Source: Candidatus Moraniibacteriota bacterium
GTDB taxonomy: Bacteria; Patescibacteriota; Minisyncoccia; CAIUEV01; JAHKAQ01
DNA length: 37,279 bases
Direction of reading: 5' to 3'
Assembly: GCA_014729725.1 (NCBI GenBank)
Contig: WJJL01000017.1
Coordinates: 1 to 37,279, forward strand
A model generated the notes under the pieces. That model was not told the DNA's origin and did not search any database. It saw nothing but the letters and a program-made list of their open reading frames with translations. Below are positions 16,495 to 28,133 of the stretch, piece after piece (the first letter of the stretch is position 1; each line of letters starts with the position of its first letter). The position numbers and the translations under genes were made by a program.

Positions 16495-19400
16495 ATGTCA
16501 AAAATTAAATCAGCAAAAAGACTAAAACTAAAGTCTAAATTTAGCGCTCATTCCAGCTTATCCAAGAGAAAATTTTTAAATGATATGGGGAAAATTTATT
16601 CTCTGCCGGATTTAATAGAGGCTCAAAAAAGATCCTATCAATGGCTGATCAAAGAGGGAATCCAGGAATTGCTGGAGGAAATTTCCCCAATCAGGGATTA
16701 TACCGGAAAAAATTTGGATCTTTATTTCTCCAGTTTTTATTTGGATGAAGCAAAATACGATGAAAGAATCGCCAAGGAAAGAAACATTTCTTATGAAGCA
16801 CCCATCAGAATAAGAGTCAAGCTTATCAATAAACAAACCAAAAAAGAAACCGAACAAGAGATTTATTTGGGCGAATTCCCTTTAATGAGCAAAAGCGGGA
16901 CTTTTATTATCAATGGAGTAGAAAGAGTGGTTGTGTCTCAGCTTTTAAGATCAGCCGGGGTGTTTTTTACCAGCCGTCAATTTAGAGGCAGAAATCTTTT
17001 CGGAGCCAAAATCATTCCCAGTCGGGGAGCTTGGCTGGAATTTGAAACCGATCCAAATGATGTAATTTCTGTTAAAATCGATAGAAAAAGAAAAATTCCG
17101 GTAACCGCTTTGATTAGAATTTTCGGTTATTCCAAAAACAGTCAAATCAAGAAACTTTTTGCCGATGTAGACACAGGAGAAACAAAATATATCGAAGAAA
17201 CTTTAAAAAAGGATGTTTCCACTAACGAAGGCGAAGGTTATAAAGAGGTTTATAAAAGAATCAGACCCGGAGATATGGCCACAGAAGAAAACGCCAAACA
17301 AATGATCGATTCGATGTTTTTTGATTTTAATCATTATGATCTTTCCAAAGTGGGAAGATACAGAACCAATCGAAGATTAAAATTAAAGCCTAAAAACCGA
17401 AAAAAAGAACAAGATATGACTTTAAGATCCGAAGATTTAATTGAGACTATCAAAGAAATTATTCGCTTAAACAATGATTCCAAAGCCGAAGGAGACGATA
17501 TCGACCATCTGGGCAACAGGAGAGTAAGAGCTATCGGAGAGTTGGTGCAGGCCAAAATCAGAGTTGGCTTTGCCAGAATGGAAAGAAATATAAAAGACAG
17601 AATGAGTACTTGCGATTTGGAAACTGTCCTTCCTGGTCAGTTAATCAATTCTCGGCCGGTGGCGGCTGTTTTAAAAGAGTTTTTTGCTAGCTCCCAGTTA
17701 TCTCAATATATGGATCATGTCAATCCTTTAGCCGAACTGGAGCATAAAAGAAGACTCTCGGCAATGGGTCCGGGCGGACTTACCAGAGAAAGAGCCAGTT
17801 TTGAGGTAAGAGATGTTCATACCAGTCATTATGGAAGAATCTGCCCGATTCAAACGCCGGAAGGCCCTAATATTGGTTTGGTAACTCATTTGGCCTGTTA
17901 TGCCAGAGTCAACGATTATGGTTTTTTGGAAACTCCTTATAGGAAGGTGGAAAAGGATAAAGACGGTAAACCCAGATTAACCGAACAGGTTGATTATTTA
18001 ACCGCTGACGAAGAGGAAAAATTTAATATTGTTCAGGCCGGCACCCCGGTGGATGAAAAAGGCTATTTTGTAAAAGACAAGGTTCAAGCCAGAGTAAAAG
18101 GGGAGGCTAGTTTGATTTCTGGCGAACTGGCGGATTATGTGGATATTTCCCCCAAACAGATTGTCAGTGTGGCCACTTCCTTAATTCCGTTTTTAGAACA
18201 CGATGACGCGAATCGAGCCTTGATGGGCTCTAATATGCAGCGTCAGGCGGTTTCTTGTATAAAACCTCAAGCTCCAGTAGTGGGGACCGGTATTGAAGAC
18301 AAAGCTGCCGCTGACTCCGGACAAGTGGTTTTAGCTGAAGAATCCGGGGTTGTTAAAGAAGTGGATGCCGATCACATTACTGTTAAAAGCGGTAAAGGTA
18401 AAATGCAAAATTACGATTTACTCACTTTTGCCAAATCCAACGCTTTTACCTGCATTAGTCAAATCCCGGCGGTTGATGTCGGGCAAAAAATTACCAAGGG
18501 TCAGTTATTGGCCGACGGGGCTTCAACTGATCAAGGCGAATTGGCTTTAGGTCAAAATGTTTTGGTGGCTTTTGTTCCCTGGCACGGTTATAACTTTGAG
18601 GACGCCATTATTATTTCCGAACGCTTGGTTCACGATGATAATTATAGTTCCATTCATATCGAGGATCACAGTATCGATGTCAGAGACACCCGTTTGGGTC
18701 CGGAAATCGTAACTCGCGATATTCCCAACATAGGCGAGGAAAGATTGAAAAATCTTGATGAAGAAGGGATTGTAAGAATCGGAGCCGAAGTCAGTGCCGG
18801 CGATATTTTAGTGGGAAAAATTACGCCCAAAGGCGAAAGCGATTTAACCGCTGAAGAAAGACTTTTAAGAGCCATTTTCGGAGAAAAATCCCGAGATATT
18901 AAAGACAGCTCTCTTTATATGCCAAACGGAGAACGCTGCAAAGTTGTCGGAGTAAAGATATTTTCCAGAGATCAGGGAGATAAACTTCCTTCCGGAGTAA
19001 TTAAACAAATTCAAATTACAGTGGCGCAGCTTAGAAAGGTTCAAGAAGGCGATAAATTAGCTGGAAGACACGGGAATAAAGGAGTTATTGCCAAGATTCT
19101 ACCCAGAGAGGATATGCCTTATCTTCCTGATGGAACCCCGGTTGATATTGTTTTAAATCCTTTGGGAGTGGCTTCGCGTATGAATATAGGTCAGATTCTG
19201 GAAACTCATTTGGGATGGGCAGCTAAAACTTTGGGCTATAAAGTGGCCTCCCCGGTTTTGGGAGGAGTAAGCGAGACTCAAATTTCCAGACAATTAAAAA
19301 AAGCGGGCTTACCGGAAGACGGCAAAGTTGAATTAATAGACGGCGTTACCGGAGAATATTTCGATAATAAAGTAAATGTGGGCATAATGTATGTGATGAA

Positions 19401-19734
19401 GTTAAATCATTTGGTGGAAGACAAAATTCACATGAGATCCATTGGCCCTTATTCTTTAATTACCCAGCAGCCTCTTGGAGGAAAAGCTCAATTCGGAGGT
19501 CAGAGATTTGGGGAAATGGAGGTTTGGGCGTTAGAAGCTTACGGAAGCGCCTATACCTTGCAAGAGATGTTGACTATTAAATCCGATGATGTAAGAGGAA
19601 GATCAAAAGCTTACGAGTCCATTGTCAAAGGGGAAGAAATTCAAAGTCCCAATGTTCCGACCTCTTTGCATGTTTTGGTTAATGAAATGAAAGGCCTGTG
19701 TTTAAATGTTGAATTACTGGAAGAAAAGGAATAA
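16495..19734 (+). CDS. rpoB: DNA-directed RNA polymerase subunit beta
   Basis: [105 protein letters not shown]. Confidence 0.98.
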   Translation: MSKIKSAKRLKLKSKFSAHSSLSKRKFLNDMGKIYSLPDLIEAQKRSYQWLIKEGIQELLEEISPIRDYTGKNLDLYFSSFYLDEAKYDERIAKERNISYEAPIRIRVKLINKQTKKETEQEIYLGEFPLMSKSGTFIINGVERVVVSQLLRSAGVFFTSRQFRGRNLFGAKIIPSRGAWLEFETDPNDVISVKIDRKRKIPVTALIRIFGYSKNSQIKKLFADVDTGETKYIEETLKKDVSTNEGEGYKEVYKRIRPGDMATEENAKQMIDSMFFDFNHYDLSKVGRYRTNRRLKLKPKNRKKEQDMTLRSEDLIETIKEIIRLNNDSKAEGDDIDHLGNRRVRAIGELVQAKIRVGFARMERNIKDRMSTCDLETVLPGQLINSRPVAAVLKEFFASSQLSQYMDHVNPLAELEHKRRLSAMGPGGLTRERASFEVRDVHTSHYGRICPIQTPEGPNIGLVTHLACYARVNDYGFLETPYRKVEKDKDGKPRLTEQVDYLTADEEEKFNIVQAGTPVDEKGYFVKDKVQARVKGEASLISGELADYVDISPKQIVSVATSLIPFLEHDDANRALMGSNMQRQAVSCIKPQAPVVGTGIEDKAAADSGQVVLAEESGVVKEVDADHITVKSGKGKMQNYDLLTFAKSNAFTCISQIPAVDVGQKITKGQLLADGASTDQGELALGQNVLVAFVPWHGYNFEDAIIISERLVHDDNYSSIHIEDHSIDVRDTRLGPEIVTRDIPNIGEERLKNLDEEGIVRIGAEVSAGDILVGKITPKGESDLTAEERLLRAIFGEKSRDIKDSSLYMPNGERCKVVGVKIFSRDQGDKLPSGVIKQIQITVAQLRKVQEGDKLAGRHGNKGVIAKILPREDMPYLPDGTPVDIVLNPLGVASRMNIGQILETHLGWAAKTLGYKVASPVLGGVSETQISRQLKKAGLPEDGKVELIDGVTGEYFDNKVNVGIMYVMKLNHLVEDKIHMRSIGPYSLITQQPLGGKAQFGGQRFGEMEVWALEAYGSAYTLQEMLTIKSDDVRGRSKAYESIVKGEEIQSPNVPTSLHVLVNEMKGLCLNVELLEEKE

Positions 19735-19801
19735 TTTTTAAAATTTTTGGATTTATATTTTGGTCCTACTCAATTTTTTAATAAAACTCTAATTTAAATT
19801 T

Positions 19802-22800
19802 ATGAGCAATAAGGTTAGCGATTTTAAAGCGGTAAAATTAAAACTTGCTTCTCCCCAGGAAATTCTGGATTGGTCCCATGGTGAAGTTTTAAAACCGGAA
19901 ACCATTAACTATAGAACCCAAAGATTTGAAAAAGACGGACTTTTTTGCGAAAAGATTTTCGGACCCAGTAAAGATTGGGAATGTTATTGCGGTAAATATA
20001 AAAGAATCAGATATAAAGGAATAATTTGCGACAAATGCGGAGTGGAAGTTACCAGAAGTATTGTCAGAAGAGAAAGAATGGGACATATTAGTTTGGCGGT
20101 TCCGGTAGCCCATATTTGGTATTTAAGAGGGGCCCCTTCCAGAATAGGCTTGATTTTAAACATGAATACCAGTGATTTGGAAAGGGTGGTTTATTTTGCA
20201 AGTTATATAATTACAAGAGTTAATGAAGATGAAAGGGCAAAAGTAGTAAAAGAAATCGATAAACAGTATAAAACAAAAGTAAAAGAGCTAAAATCCTCTA
20301 AAAAAACCAAAAAAGAGCGCGAAGAGGAAATAGATGAGTTAAAGAAACAACGCCGGGAATCCAAAGAAATCATTGATTCTCTAAAAGTAAAAAAAGTGAT
20401 TTCTGAAAACGAATATCGTGATATTTCTTTTAGGTATGGTCATGTATTTGAAGCCGGTATCGGAGCCGAAGCGATTCAGCGAATTTTATCTGAAATTAAT
20501 TTGCAAAAAGAGGTTGAAAAACTGCAGAATCAGTTAAAAAGTGAAGCCAAGGGTTTGAATAAAAAGAAAATTCTGAAAAGACTGCGTTTAATGAAAGGTA
20601 TGCTAAAGTCTTTAATTAAACCCGAGTGGATGCTCTCCACAGTTATTCCGGTTATTCCGCCTGATTTGCGCCCGATGGTTCAATTGGACGGGGGTCGTTT
20701 CGCTACTTCGGATTTAAATGATCTTTACAGAAGAATTATAAATAGAAACAACAGGTTGAAAAAACTTTTGTTAATCGGCGCTCCGGAAGTGATTTGTAGA
20801 AATGAAAAAAGGATGCTCCAGGAATCGGTTGATGCTTTGTTTGATAATTCCGCCAGAAGAAGTCAGGTTTCGGTAGTCGCTTCCACAGGACAAAGAAGGC
20901 CGCTAAAATCGCTGGCCGATATGTTAAAAGGCAAACAAGGCCGTTTCAGACAGAATCTGCTTGGTAAAAGAGTTGATTATTCAGCGCGTTCCGTAATCGT
21001 GGTGGGAGCCAATTTAAAAATCGATCAGTGTGGTTTGCCTAAGAAAATGGCTTTAGAGTTGTATAAACCTTTTATAATAGAAAAATTAATTAAACGCGGT
21101 TATGCTCATAATGTAAGAAGCGCCGGCAGATTGGTGGAGCAGGAAACCACTGAAGCTTATGAAATTTTGGAAGAGGTTATTCAAAATCATCATGTAATTT
21201 TGAATCGAGCCCCAACGCTTCACAGATTGGGGATTCAGTCATTTCAACCCATTTTAATTGAGGGAAAATCGATTCGAATTCATCCTATGGTTTGCGCCGC
21301 TTTTAACGCCGATTTCGACGGAGATCAAATGGCGGTTCATCTTCCTTTAACCGATAAAGCAAGAGAAGAATGCGCCAATATTATGCTTTCCAAAAATAAT
21401 CTTCTTAAACCCTCCACCGGAGAGCCAATCGCTATTCCCACTCAAGATATTGTGCTTGGTCTTTATTATATGACCGAACTAAAAGATTTGGAAAACAAAC
21501 AGCCAAAATTGGCCGGTTCTTTTCAAGAGGCTTTGATTTTGTATGAAATGGGACAGATAAGTTTGAGAGAAAAAATTATAGTCAACGATGAAGACAACGC
21601 CCAGATGGAAACTTGTGTGGGAAGGATAATGGTTAACCAGATACTTCCCGATAAAATGCCTTTTATTAACGAGCACTTAAATAAGAAAAAAATTAAACAA
21701 ATTATCGCCACTTTATTCAGGCTGGTCGGGATGCAGGAAGTTTCCAAGGTGATTGATGATTTGAAAAATCTTGGATTTAGCCAGGCCACAAAATCCGGAA
21801 TATCCTGGGGAATGAAGGATACAAAAGTGCCTAAAAATAAATCCAAATTCATTGAACAGGCGGAAACTAAAATTAAAGAAATTGATGAACAGTATAATAT
21901 GGGGCTTTTAACTAAAGAGGAAAGAAAAAGTCAAGTAATTCAAATTTGGAACAGCTGCCGTGATCAAATTGCTCAAGAGGTGGAAAAAGAGATTGACAAA
22001 AAAGGTTCGGTTTTTTCCATGGTGGATTCCGGGGCCAGAGGAACTATGGCGGTTTTGGTTCAGTTGACCGGTATGAGAGGATTAATGGCCAATCCAAAAG
22101 GAGATATTATTGAACTGCCGGTTAGAGACAGTTTTAAAGAAGGTTTAAATGTTTTGGAATACTTTATCTCTTCCCATGGAGCCAGAAAAGGTATGGCAGA
22201 TACCGCTCTTAGAACCGCAACAGCCGGTTATCTAACCAGAAGATTAGTGGATGTAGCTCAAGATGTTATTGTAATTGAAGAGGATTGCGGGGCCAAAGAA
22301 GGTTCTGTTTTATACAAAAGCGACACCGAAGAGGTTGGAGGAGATTTCAGCGACAGGCTGGAAGGCAGAGTGGCTTTAAAAGATGTTATCGATCCGAAAA
22401 ATAAAGAAATTATAGTCAAAGGCGGAGAATTAATCACCAGAGAAAAAGCGGAGCGAATCAATAATTCCAAGCTGGAAAAAGTTGAAATAAGATCTTTAGT
22501 TTACTGTAAAACCAAAAACGGAATTTGTCGAACTTGCTACGGTTATGATTTAGGTAAAAAACAACTGGTGGAGCTGGGTCAAGCTGTTGGAGTGATAGCG
22601 GCTCAATCTATCGGAGAACCCGGAACTCAGCTGACTATGAGAACCTTTCACGCAGGAGGCGTAGCCGGAGAGGATATTGTTTCCGGTTTGCCCAGGGTTG
22701 AGGAAATATTTGAAGCAAGAGTTCCCAAAGGAGAGGCTCTTATTTCGGAAGTTGACGGAAAAGTGCTTGACATTAAAGAGGAAAACAAGCAAAAAATTAT

Positions 22801-23377
22801 TGAAATTAAGCCTGATAAAAAAGGTCAGGATGTTAAAAATTATACGGTTGGATCAAATTCGGTTTTACTTATATCCAAAGGGGATTTAGTGGTCAAAGGA
22901 CAACAGCTTGTTTCCGGTCATATAGATTTAAAGAAGTTGTTTAAATTATGCGGCTTAAAAACGGTACACCGCTATATTACCAAAGAAATTCAAGAAGTTT
23001 ACGCCTCTCAAGGTGAAAGTATTGATGACAAGCACATAGAAATTATCATAAGACAAATGACTTCCAGAAAAAAAATAGTGGAATCGGGCGACAGTCAATT
23101 AATTGTTGGTGATGTGATCGAGGATTCAAGAGTAGAGGAAATTAATGAAAAACTGGCTAAAGCCGGCCAAAAACCGGTTAAAGTTGAAGATATGCTTTTG
23201 GGAATTACCAAAGTTTCTCTCTCCACCAATAGCTTCCTATCAGCGGCTTCCTTTATGCACACCGCTCAGGTTTTAATAGAGGCTTCTTTGCTGGGCAAAG
23301 TGGATCCTTTAAAGGGTCTAAAAGAAAATGTGATTTTAGGAAAATTAATTCCGGCTGGAAGCGGTTTTGAAGGCTAA
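19802..23377 (+). CDS. rpoC: DNA-directed RNA polymerase subunit beta'
   Basis: N-terminal Zn site CYCGKYKRIRYKGIICDKCGVEV; catalytic NADFDGDQMAVHLPL; trigger-loop region MRTFHAGGVAGEDIVSGLPRVEEIFEAR. Confidence 0.98.
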   Translation: MSNKVSDFKAVKLKLASPQEILDWSHGEVLKPETINYRTQRFEKDGLFCEKIFGPSKDWECYCGKYKRIRYKGIICDKCGVEVTRSIVRRERMGHISLAVPVAHIWYLRGAPSRIGLILNMNTSDLERVVYFASYIITRVNEDERAKVVKEIDKQYKTKVKELKSSKKTKKEREEEIDELKKQRRESKEIIDSLKVKKVISENEYRDISFRYGHVFEAGIGAEAIQRILSEINLQKEVEKLQNQLKSEAKGLNKKKILKRLRLMKGMLKSLIKPEWMLSTVIPVIPPDLRPMVQLDGGRFATSDLNDLYRRIINRNNRLKKLLLIGAPEVICRNEKRMLQESVDALFDNSARRSQVSVVASTGQRRPLKSLADMLKGKQGRFRQNLLGKRVDYSARSVIVVGANLKIDQCGLPKKMALELYKPFIIEKLIKRGYAHNVRSAGRLVEQETTEAYEILEEVIQNHHVILNRAPTLHRLGIQSFQPILIEGKSIRIHPMVCAAFNADFDGDQMAVHLPLTDKAREECANIMLSKNNLLKPSTGEPIAIPTQDIVLGLYYMTELKDLENKQPKLAGSFQEALILYEMGQISLREKIIVNDEDNAQMETCVGRIMVNQILPDKMPFINEHLNKKKIKQIIATLFRLVGMQEVSKVIDDLKNLGFSQATKSGISWGMKDTKVPKNKSKFIEQAETKIKEIDEQYNMGLLTKEERKSQVIQIWNSCRDQIAQEVEKEIDKKGSVFSMVDSGARGTMAVLVQLTGMRGLMANPKGDIIELPVRDSFKEGLNVLEYFISSHGARKGMADTALRTATAGYLTRRLVDVAQDVIVIEEDCGAKEGSVLYKSDTEEVGGDFSDRLEGRVALKDVIDPKNKEIIVKGGELITREKAERINNSKLEKVEIRSLVYCKTKNGICRTCYGYDLGKKQLVELGQAVGVIAAQSIGEPGTQLTMRTFHAGGVAGEDIVSGLPRVEEIFEARVPKGEALISEVDGKVLDIKEENKQKIIEIKPDKKGQDVKNYTVGSNSVLLISKGDLVVKGQQLVSGHIDLKKLFKLCGLKTVHRYITKEIQEVYASQGESIDDKHIEIIIRQMTSRKKIVESGDSQLIVGDVIEDSRVEEINEKLAKAGQKPVKVEDMLLGITKVSLSTNSFLSAASFMHTAQVLIEASLLGKVDPLKGLKENVILGKLIPAGSGFEG

Positions 23378-23505
23378 AAAATAAAAAATTCTTTTTAAGT
23401 TTACAAGTTTTAGTATAAAAATTATACTGTTTTTAATAGTGGAATTACTATTTTAAGGAAAAAAGCAATCGGCGCTTTAAATTAATTTTTTAAACACAAA
23501 CCAAA

Positions 23506-24120
23506 ATGCCGGAAAGTTTAGAATACCTATTTGGCAGCAAAAAAAAGCTTAGATTGATTAAAACTTTTATTTTAAATGCCGATATTCCTTTCACTTCAAA
23601 AGAGATTTCTCAAAGAATTAAATTTCCCTGCAAATCTGTTTCATCGGAGCTTTTAAAAATGGAAAAAACCGGTTTTATCAAGTCAAAAAAAAGAAAAAAC
23701 AGAAAGTTTTATTTTTTAAACAAAAATTATATTTTTTATGCTGATTTGAAAAACATTGTGGCCAAATGCAACATTACTCCTCAAAGTAAAACTTTAAATT
23801 CCATTAAAAAATGTGGCGATATTGTTTGCGCGGTTTTGACCGGGATTTTTGTGGATGATAAAAAAAGTATGGTTGATCTTTTTATCGCCGGCGAGCGCTT
23901 GTCCAAAAACAGGATTTCCAAGTTGATCGGCGATATAGAAGCCGATATAGGCAGAGAGATTCGCTACTCTGTGATGGGCAGCGAGGAATTGATTTATAGA
24001 TCGGAAATGCTTGATAAATTTGTTACCGATATTTTAGACGAAGATAATATAATTTTAGTTAATAGAATCAGAGAAAAAAGAAAGAAATATCGAAAAAGCC
24101 TTAAAAATGTCTATCGATAA
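23506..24120 (+). CDS. winged-HTH protein with possible degenerate nucleotidyltransferase-like C-terminal domain
   Basis: FTSKEISQRIKFPCKSVSSELLKMEKTGFIKSKKRKNRKFYFLN wHTH pattern; C-terminal VDLFIAGERLSKNRISKLIGDIEADIGREIRYSVMGSEEL. Confidence 0.65.
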   Translation: MPESLEYLFGSKKKLRLIKTFILNADIPFTSKEISQRIKFPCKSVSSELLKMEKTGFIKSKKRKNRKFYFLNKNYIFYADLKNIVAKCNITPQSKTLNSIKKCGDIVCAVLTGIFVDDKKSMVDLFIAGERLSKNRISKLIGDIEADIGREIRYSVMGSEELIYRSEMLDKFVTDILDEDNIILVNRIREKRKKYRKSLKNVYR

Positions 24121-24502
24121 AAAGAAAAACCTAAAATCATCAAAAAGTCAAAAATCTTTCAGCTTTTTAGCCGATAAGGTAATTCGCTTTTTTTTTGTAA
24201 TTTCTTTGACGGTCAATATTTTGACTTGGCTTTTGATTTCGGTGAAGCTTTTTACTCTTTCCAGCCCCATAATTCTTAGCTATAATGCTTTTTTGGGAGT
24301 AAACGAGAAGGGCGCAAAATATTTAACAGTGGTTTTTCCGATTTTAGGTTTATTTATAATTTTTCTAAATTACGCTTTAGGTCAATTGTTTAAAAAAGAC
24401 AGTTTGGTAACCAGTCGGATTTTGGCGGCCACCTCTTTATTGTTTAATTTAATTATGATAATCGCGGTCTCAGCTTTGATTTTTGTAAATGATATATACT
24501 AG
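24107..24502 (+). CDS. hypothetical membrane protein
   Basis: About three hydrophobic segments; start overlaps the previous CDS end by 14 bp (translational coupling). Confidence 0.65.
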   Translation: MSIDKKKNLKSSKSQKSFSFLADKVIRFFFVISLTVNILTWLLISVKLFTLSSPIILSYNAFLGVNEKGAKYLTVVFPILGLFIIFLNYALGQLFKKDSLVTSRILAATSLLFNLIMIIAVSALIFVNDIY

Positions 24503-24562
24503 GGAAGCTAGTTAGCTTGACCCCCCGGAATGCTTGATTGCGATAAAATTTAGTAAATTTTT

Positions 24563-26089
24563 ATGAAATACCCCGATTTTCCCCAAAATAAGGATTCTAA
24601 AGAATATAAGCTGCATCGAAGAATAGAGATGATCCCCGGAATTTTAACCTGGGGCACTTTGCTTGGTTCGGTTTTTCTTTCTTTTGTGTGGCCGGTGGCG
24701 GCGGTGATTTTAATTATTTTTTACGATATTTTTTGGTTAATAAAAGTTTTTGTAATAACCGTGCATTCAGTTATCGCTTTTAGCCGGCTGGGCAAGGCCA
24801 AAAAAGAAAATTGGCTTAAAAAATGTGAAAATTTGGGAACCAAAGACGGATTGAATTTAAAAAATGTCTATCATTTAATTATTATTCCTTACTATAATGA
24901 AGGGCTGGAGATTTTAGAGCCGGGGATTAAATCGATTGTCGATTCCAATTATCCCAACGATAGAATTATTATTTCTATGAGCAGCGAGGAGCGGGCCGGA
25001 AAACAGGCCAATCAAAAACAGGAAATTTTAAAACAAAAATACGGTTCTGAATTTAAAGCTTTTTTAACTTCAGTGCACCCCGATATTAAAGGCCGGATGA
25101 AGGTTAAATCCAATAACGCCAACTGGGGCGCCAAGCGGGCTGTGAAATATTTAAAAAAAGAAAATATTGATTTTGATAAAGTAATAGTCTCAAACTTTGA
25201 TTGCGACAGCTGTATTCACCGGGAATATCTGGGAGCGGCTTCTTATCATTTTATTAAGACCAAAAAAAGGTATAAAAGCAGCTACCAGCCGCTTCCCGTC
25301 TATAACAATAATATTTGGGATGCGATTGCTTTGGTTAGAATAATCGCCTTGGGCTGTTCTTTTTGGCATATGATCGAGAGTACTAGGCCGGAGAGATTGG
25401 TAACCTTTTCCTCTCATTCCATGAGCCTTAGAGCCTTGATGGAAGTCGGCTTTTGGCAAGAGGATGTAATTAGCGACGATTCCGCTATATTTTGGCAGTG
25501 CTATATTTATTACAATGGAGATTACCGGGTTCAACCCCTTTATCTTCCGGTTTCCATGGATGCGACTTTATCGAATTGTTTTTTAAAAACAATCGTTAAT
25601 CAGTACAAGCAAAAAAGACGCTGGGCCTATGGAGTGGAAAATTTTCCCAGAGTGGTCAGAGCTTTTTTAAAAAATTCCAAAATTCCTTTTACTGAACGCT
25701 TAAGGCTTTCTTTTATAATGTTGGAGGGCCATTACTCCTGGGCCACTTCCTCACTGATCATTCTTTTATTGGGTTGGCTGCCGCTAATTATCGGGGGTAA
25801 TGAATTTAACGAAACCGTTTTATCTCATAGCCTGCCGGTAATTACGAAAAATCTTTTAACTGTCGGTATGATCGGTTTAATCGTGTCTATGTTTTTAAGT
25901 TTTTTTATGTTACCGCCCAAACCTAAAAAATACGGTAAATTAAAATATTTAAGTATATTTTTTCAATGGCTTTTAATTCCTTTAGTGGCTCCTTTATTCG
26001 GTATTCCCGCGATTGAATCCCAAACCCGTTTAATGCTTGGTAAATATTTCAAAAGCTTTTGGGTAAGTGAGAAAATGAGAAAGGAGTAA
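24563..26089 (+). CDS. membrane glycosyltransferase, family 2-like
   Basis: HLIIIPYYNEGLEILEPGIKSIVDSNYPNDRIIISMS, VSNFDCDS, EDVISDDSAIFWQ, YKQKRRWAYGVENFPRV, several TM segments. Confidence 0.85.
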   Translation: MKYPDFPQNKDSKEYKLHRRIEMIPGILTWGTLLGSVFLSFVWPVAAVILIIFYDIFWLIKVFVITVHSVIAFSRLGKAKKENWLKKCENLGTKDGLNLKNVYHLIIIPYYNEGLEILEPGIKSIVDSNYPNDRIIISMSSEERAGKQANQKQEILKQKYGSEFKAFLTSVHPDIKGRMKVKSNNANWGAKRAVKYLKKENIDFDKVIVSNFDCDSCIHREYLGAASYHFIKTKKRYKSSYQPLPVYNNNIWDAIALVRIIALGCSFWHMIESTRPERLVTFSSHSMSLRALMEVGFWQEDVISDDSAIFWQCYIYYNGDYRVQPLYLPVSMDATLSNCFLKTIVNQYKQKRRWAYGVENFPRVVRAFLKNSKIPFTERLRLSFIMLEGHYSWATSSLIILLLGWLPLIIGGNEFNETVLSHSLPVITKNLLTVGMIGLIVSMFLSFFMLPPKPKKYGKLKYLSIFFQWLLIPLVAPLFGIPAIESQTRLMLGKYFKSFWVSEKMRKE

Positions 26090-26096
26090 TTTTTTA

Positions 26097-26124
26097 TTGC
26101 AATTTGGAAATTTTTTGCTATGCT
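26097..26124 (+). promoter_or_regulatory. putative sigma70-type promoter
   Basis: TTGCAA - 16 nt - TATGCT just upstream of the 26161 ORF. Confidence 0.45.
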
Positions 26125-26160
26125 AAAGAAAGACTTTAATTTAAAGCTTAAATTATAAAA

Positions 26161-27294
26161 ATGTCAACCTATGAAAAATTGGGAAGAGGCTTAAAGGAAA
26201 GAGGATCGGCAAAATCAAAACCTGACGAAAAAGACCTTCCCAAACTTCAGGAAATTCTCAATGAGACCGAACACGAAGTTTTGAAATTTGGGATAGTTTC
26301 AATTTTGTCAAAGGAAAATGAGAATGAAATTGTTGAAAAGTTGTTTAAAAAACAAGTTGTTGATGGTGAGAAAGATATACAAAAGATTTTAAATGCCCAA
26401 AAAGAGGCTCAAAAAGCAAAAGTCAAAATAGACCAGTTTATTGAAATGGCAAAATCCAAAGAAATAATTAAACAAGCACTTATTCACTCTCAAAAACAAG
26501 GGGATCTGGCTTACCAAGATTTGGTAAAAGATGAAGCTTTAATAGAAGCGGTAGCTGATCCGAAAAATTTGATGAAAATTTATGTTGAAAAACCTGTTGA
26601 ATTTGGAGAAATCATGGATAAAACCTCCCAATTTGTTGAATTTCATAATAAAGCTTTTGCGCCCTTGAAGACCGGTGAAGAAGCGATTCAATCAAAATAT
26701 GGTATTGGAGAAGATGATTTTAATAGATTAATAGACATTGAAGATCAAAATGAAGCTGAAAAGCAAATCAAAAAATATGTTCAAGAAAATGTTTCCTTTA
26801 TTCCGCGGCTGACATTTGAAATGGGAGCACCATCTTTAAAAACCAGAAAGGAAGCTGGAAAAATAATCCGGAGTTTTAGAAAAAATTGGAAAGATTTTTT
26901 AGATAAAAGTGAGAAAAAATTAGAAAAAGTCGGAGAAGAATTAAGAAAAAGTATTTTTGATGAAGAATTTGTTAAAAAATTGATGGAAATCGCTCAAACA
27001 AACAAGAGGGAGTCATCTGAAAATCCACTTGGTTTACCTCAAAGACTTTTGGAAAATGACGCAGGAAAACTTCATGAAGATTTTAAAGAATATATTGGAC
27101 AAGAATGGTCAGGTGGGGTAACAGGATTTAATGATAAATGGCCTGATCAGAGATATAAAGACGGGGGTGAAAAATTCAGAAAACAATTTTTAGAAACTCA
27201 GTATCCTCAAATGGCCGGAGGCTCAAGTTTTTTTAGCAAGACTTTAATGGAAATTTTTGATAGAATTTTAAAAAATGTGGAAAAATATACTTAA
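26161..27294 (+). CDS. hypothetical alpha-helical/coiled-coil protein
   Basis: Long ORF, charged and helical, promoter-like motif upstream; no recognised family. Confidence 0.6.
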   Translation: MSTYEKLGRGLKERGSAKSKPDEKDLPKLQEILNETEHEVLKFGIVSILSKENENEIVEKLFKKQVVDGEKDIQKILNAQKEAQKAKVKIDQFIEMAKSKEIIKQALIHSQKQGDLAYQDLVKDEALIEAVADPKNLMKIYVEKPVEFGEIMDKTSQFVEFHNKAFAPLKTGEEAIQSKYGIGEDDFNRLIDIEDQNEAEKQIKKYVQENVSFIPRLTFEMGAPSLKTRKEAGKIIRSFRKNWKDFLDKSEKKLEKVGEELRKSIFDEEFVKKLMEIAQTNKRESSENPLGLPQRLLENDAGKLHEDFKEYIGQEWSGGVTGFNDKWPDQRYKDGGEKFRKQFLETQYPQMAGGSSFFSKTLMEIFDRILKNVEKYT

Positions 27295-27330
27295 AAACTT
27301 TTTTATCTCTAATTTTTAAATTTTTATCTC

Positions 27331-27603
27331 ATGGACAAACAAGATCAACTTTTCAACCAACTTCAGGATATTATTTTGCAAGGCGATGAATATAAAGTCA
27401 AAAAATTCGTGTTAGAAAATTTCAATGATTTCCCCAAGGACTTTCAAAAAGAAATAGCCGTATCTTTATTCAAAGACGGATTAGACAATGTTATAGCCGA
27501 CAAATTCAAGGAATTTGAAATTAAGCGCAGAAATTTACAAATTATGATTGATGCGGCCAGGGAAGAGCTGGAAAAAGCGAAGGAGGAAGAAGAAACGCAA
27601 TAA
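27331..27603 (+). CDS. hypothetical small helical protein
   Basis: ORF co-directional with its neighbours; charged coiled-coil C-terminus. Confidence 0.6.
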   Translation: MDKQDQLFNQLQDIILQGDEYKVKKFVLENFNDFPKDFQKEIAVSLFKDGLDNVIADKFKEFEIKRRNLQIMIDAAREELEKAKEEEETQ

Positions 27604-27665
27604 AGACTTTTGTATTTTTTAACAAAAAAAACAGTCAGTTTATATTAATTTAAGCTAAGCTAACC

Positions 27666-28133
27666 ATGCCGGATCCTAACTCCAATCAACAGTCTCAAGG
27701 ACACCAGCGGGAAATACCCGATTCCGAAAATTTTGCTTTTGAGGAAAATGTAGGAGAATCTCAGGAGCCAAAACCTCAAGAAGGCCCGTCGGGACCTGAA
27801 CCGGTCCAGCCCGTTCAGGAAAATCAAACAGAATTCGGACCAAGTCAGGAATCGCTTAGCGAAAGTGAAAAAACCGAACAAGATCGGTTTGAAAAGCAGG
27901 GTAAAAGCCGATCGGTTCAGACCAAACCGGCCAAAGCCAAGGATGATCAAGACGATAGCGAAAGCGAAAAAATCGCTAAAATGGAAAAAGATCAGCAGGT
28001 GGATGTTCTGGTAAAGATGGCTTTGATAAAAGATGAAATTAAAGCGGTTAAGATCGCCAAAAAGGTTTTTAAAGACAGCCCGCATTATTTGGATAAATTC
28101 CATGACGATTTGAGTTTAAGAAAACAAGGTTAG
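27666..28133 (+). CDS. hypothetical protein with disordered Pro/Glu/Gln-rich N-terminus and short helical C-terminus
   Basis: ORF upstream of the TraG-like ATPase; low-complexity first 95 aa then KMEKDQQVDVLVKMALIKDEIKAVKIAKKVFKDSPHYLDKFHDDL. Confidence 0.6.
   Translation: MPDPNSNQQSQGHQREIPDSENFAFEENVGESQEPKPQEGPSGPEPVQPVQENQTEFGPSQESLSESEKTEQDRFEKQGKSRSVQTKPAKAKDDQDDSESEKIAKMEKDQQVDVLVKMALIKDEIKAVKIAKKVFKDSPHYLDKFHDDLSLRKQG

Noticed and set aside
27660-28103. 147-aa minus-strand ORF fully overlapping the 27666..28133 CDS
   Set aside because: Antisense of a low-complexity Pro/Glu-rich gene; Phe/Leu-rich translation is typical of a shadow ORF, and the plus strand fits the operon direction.
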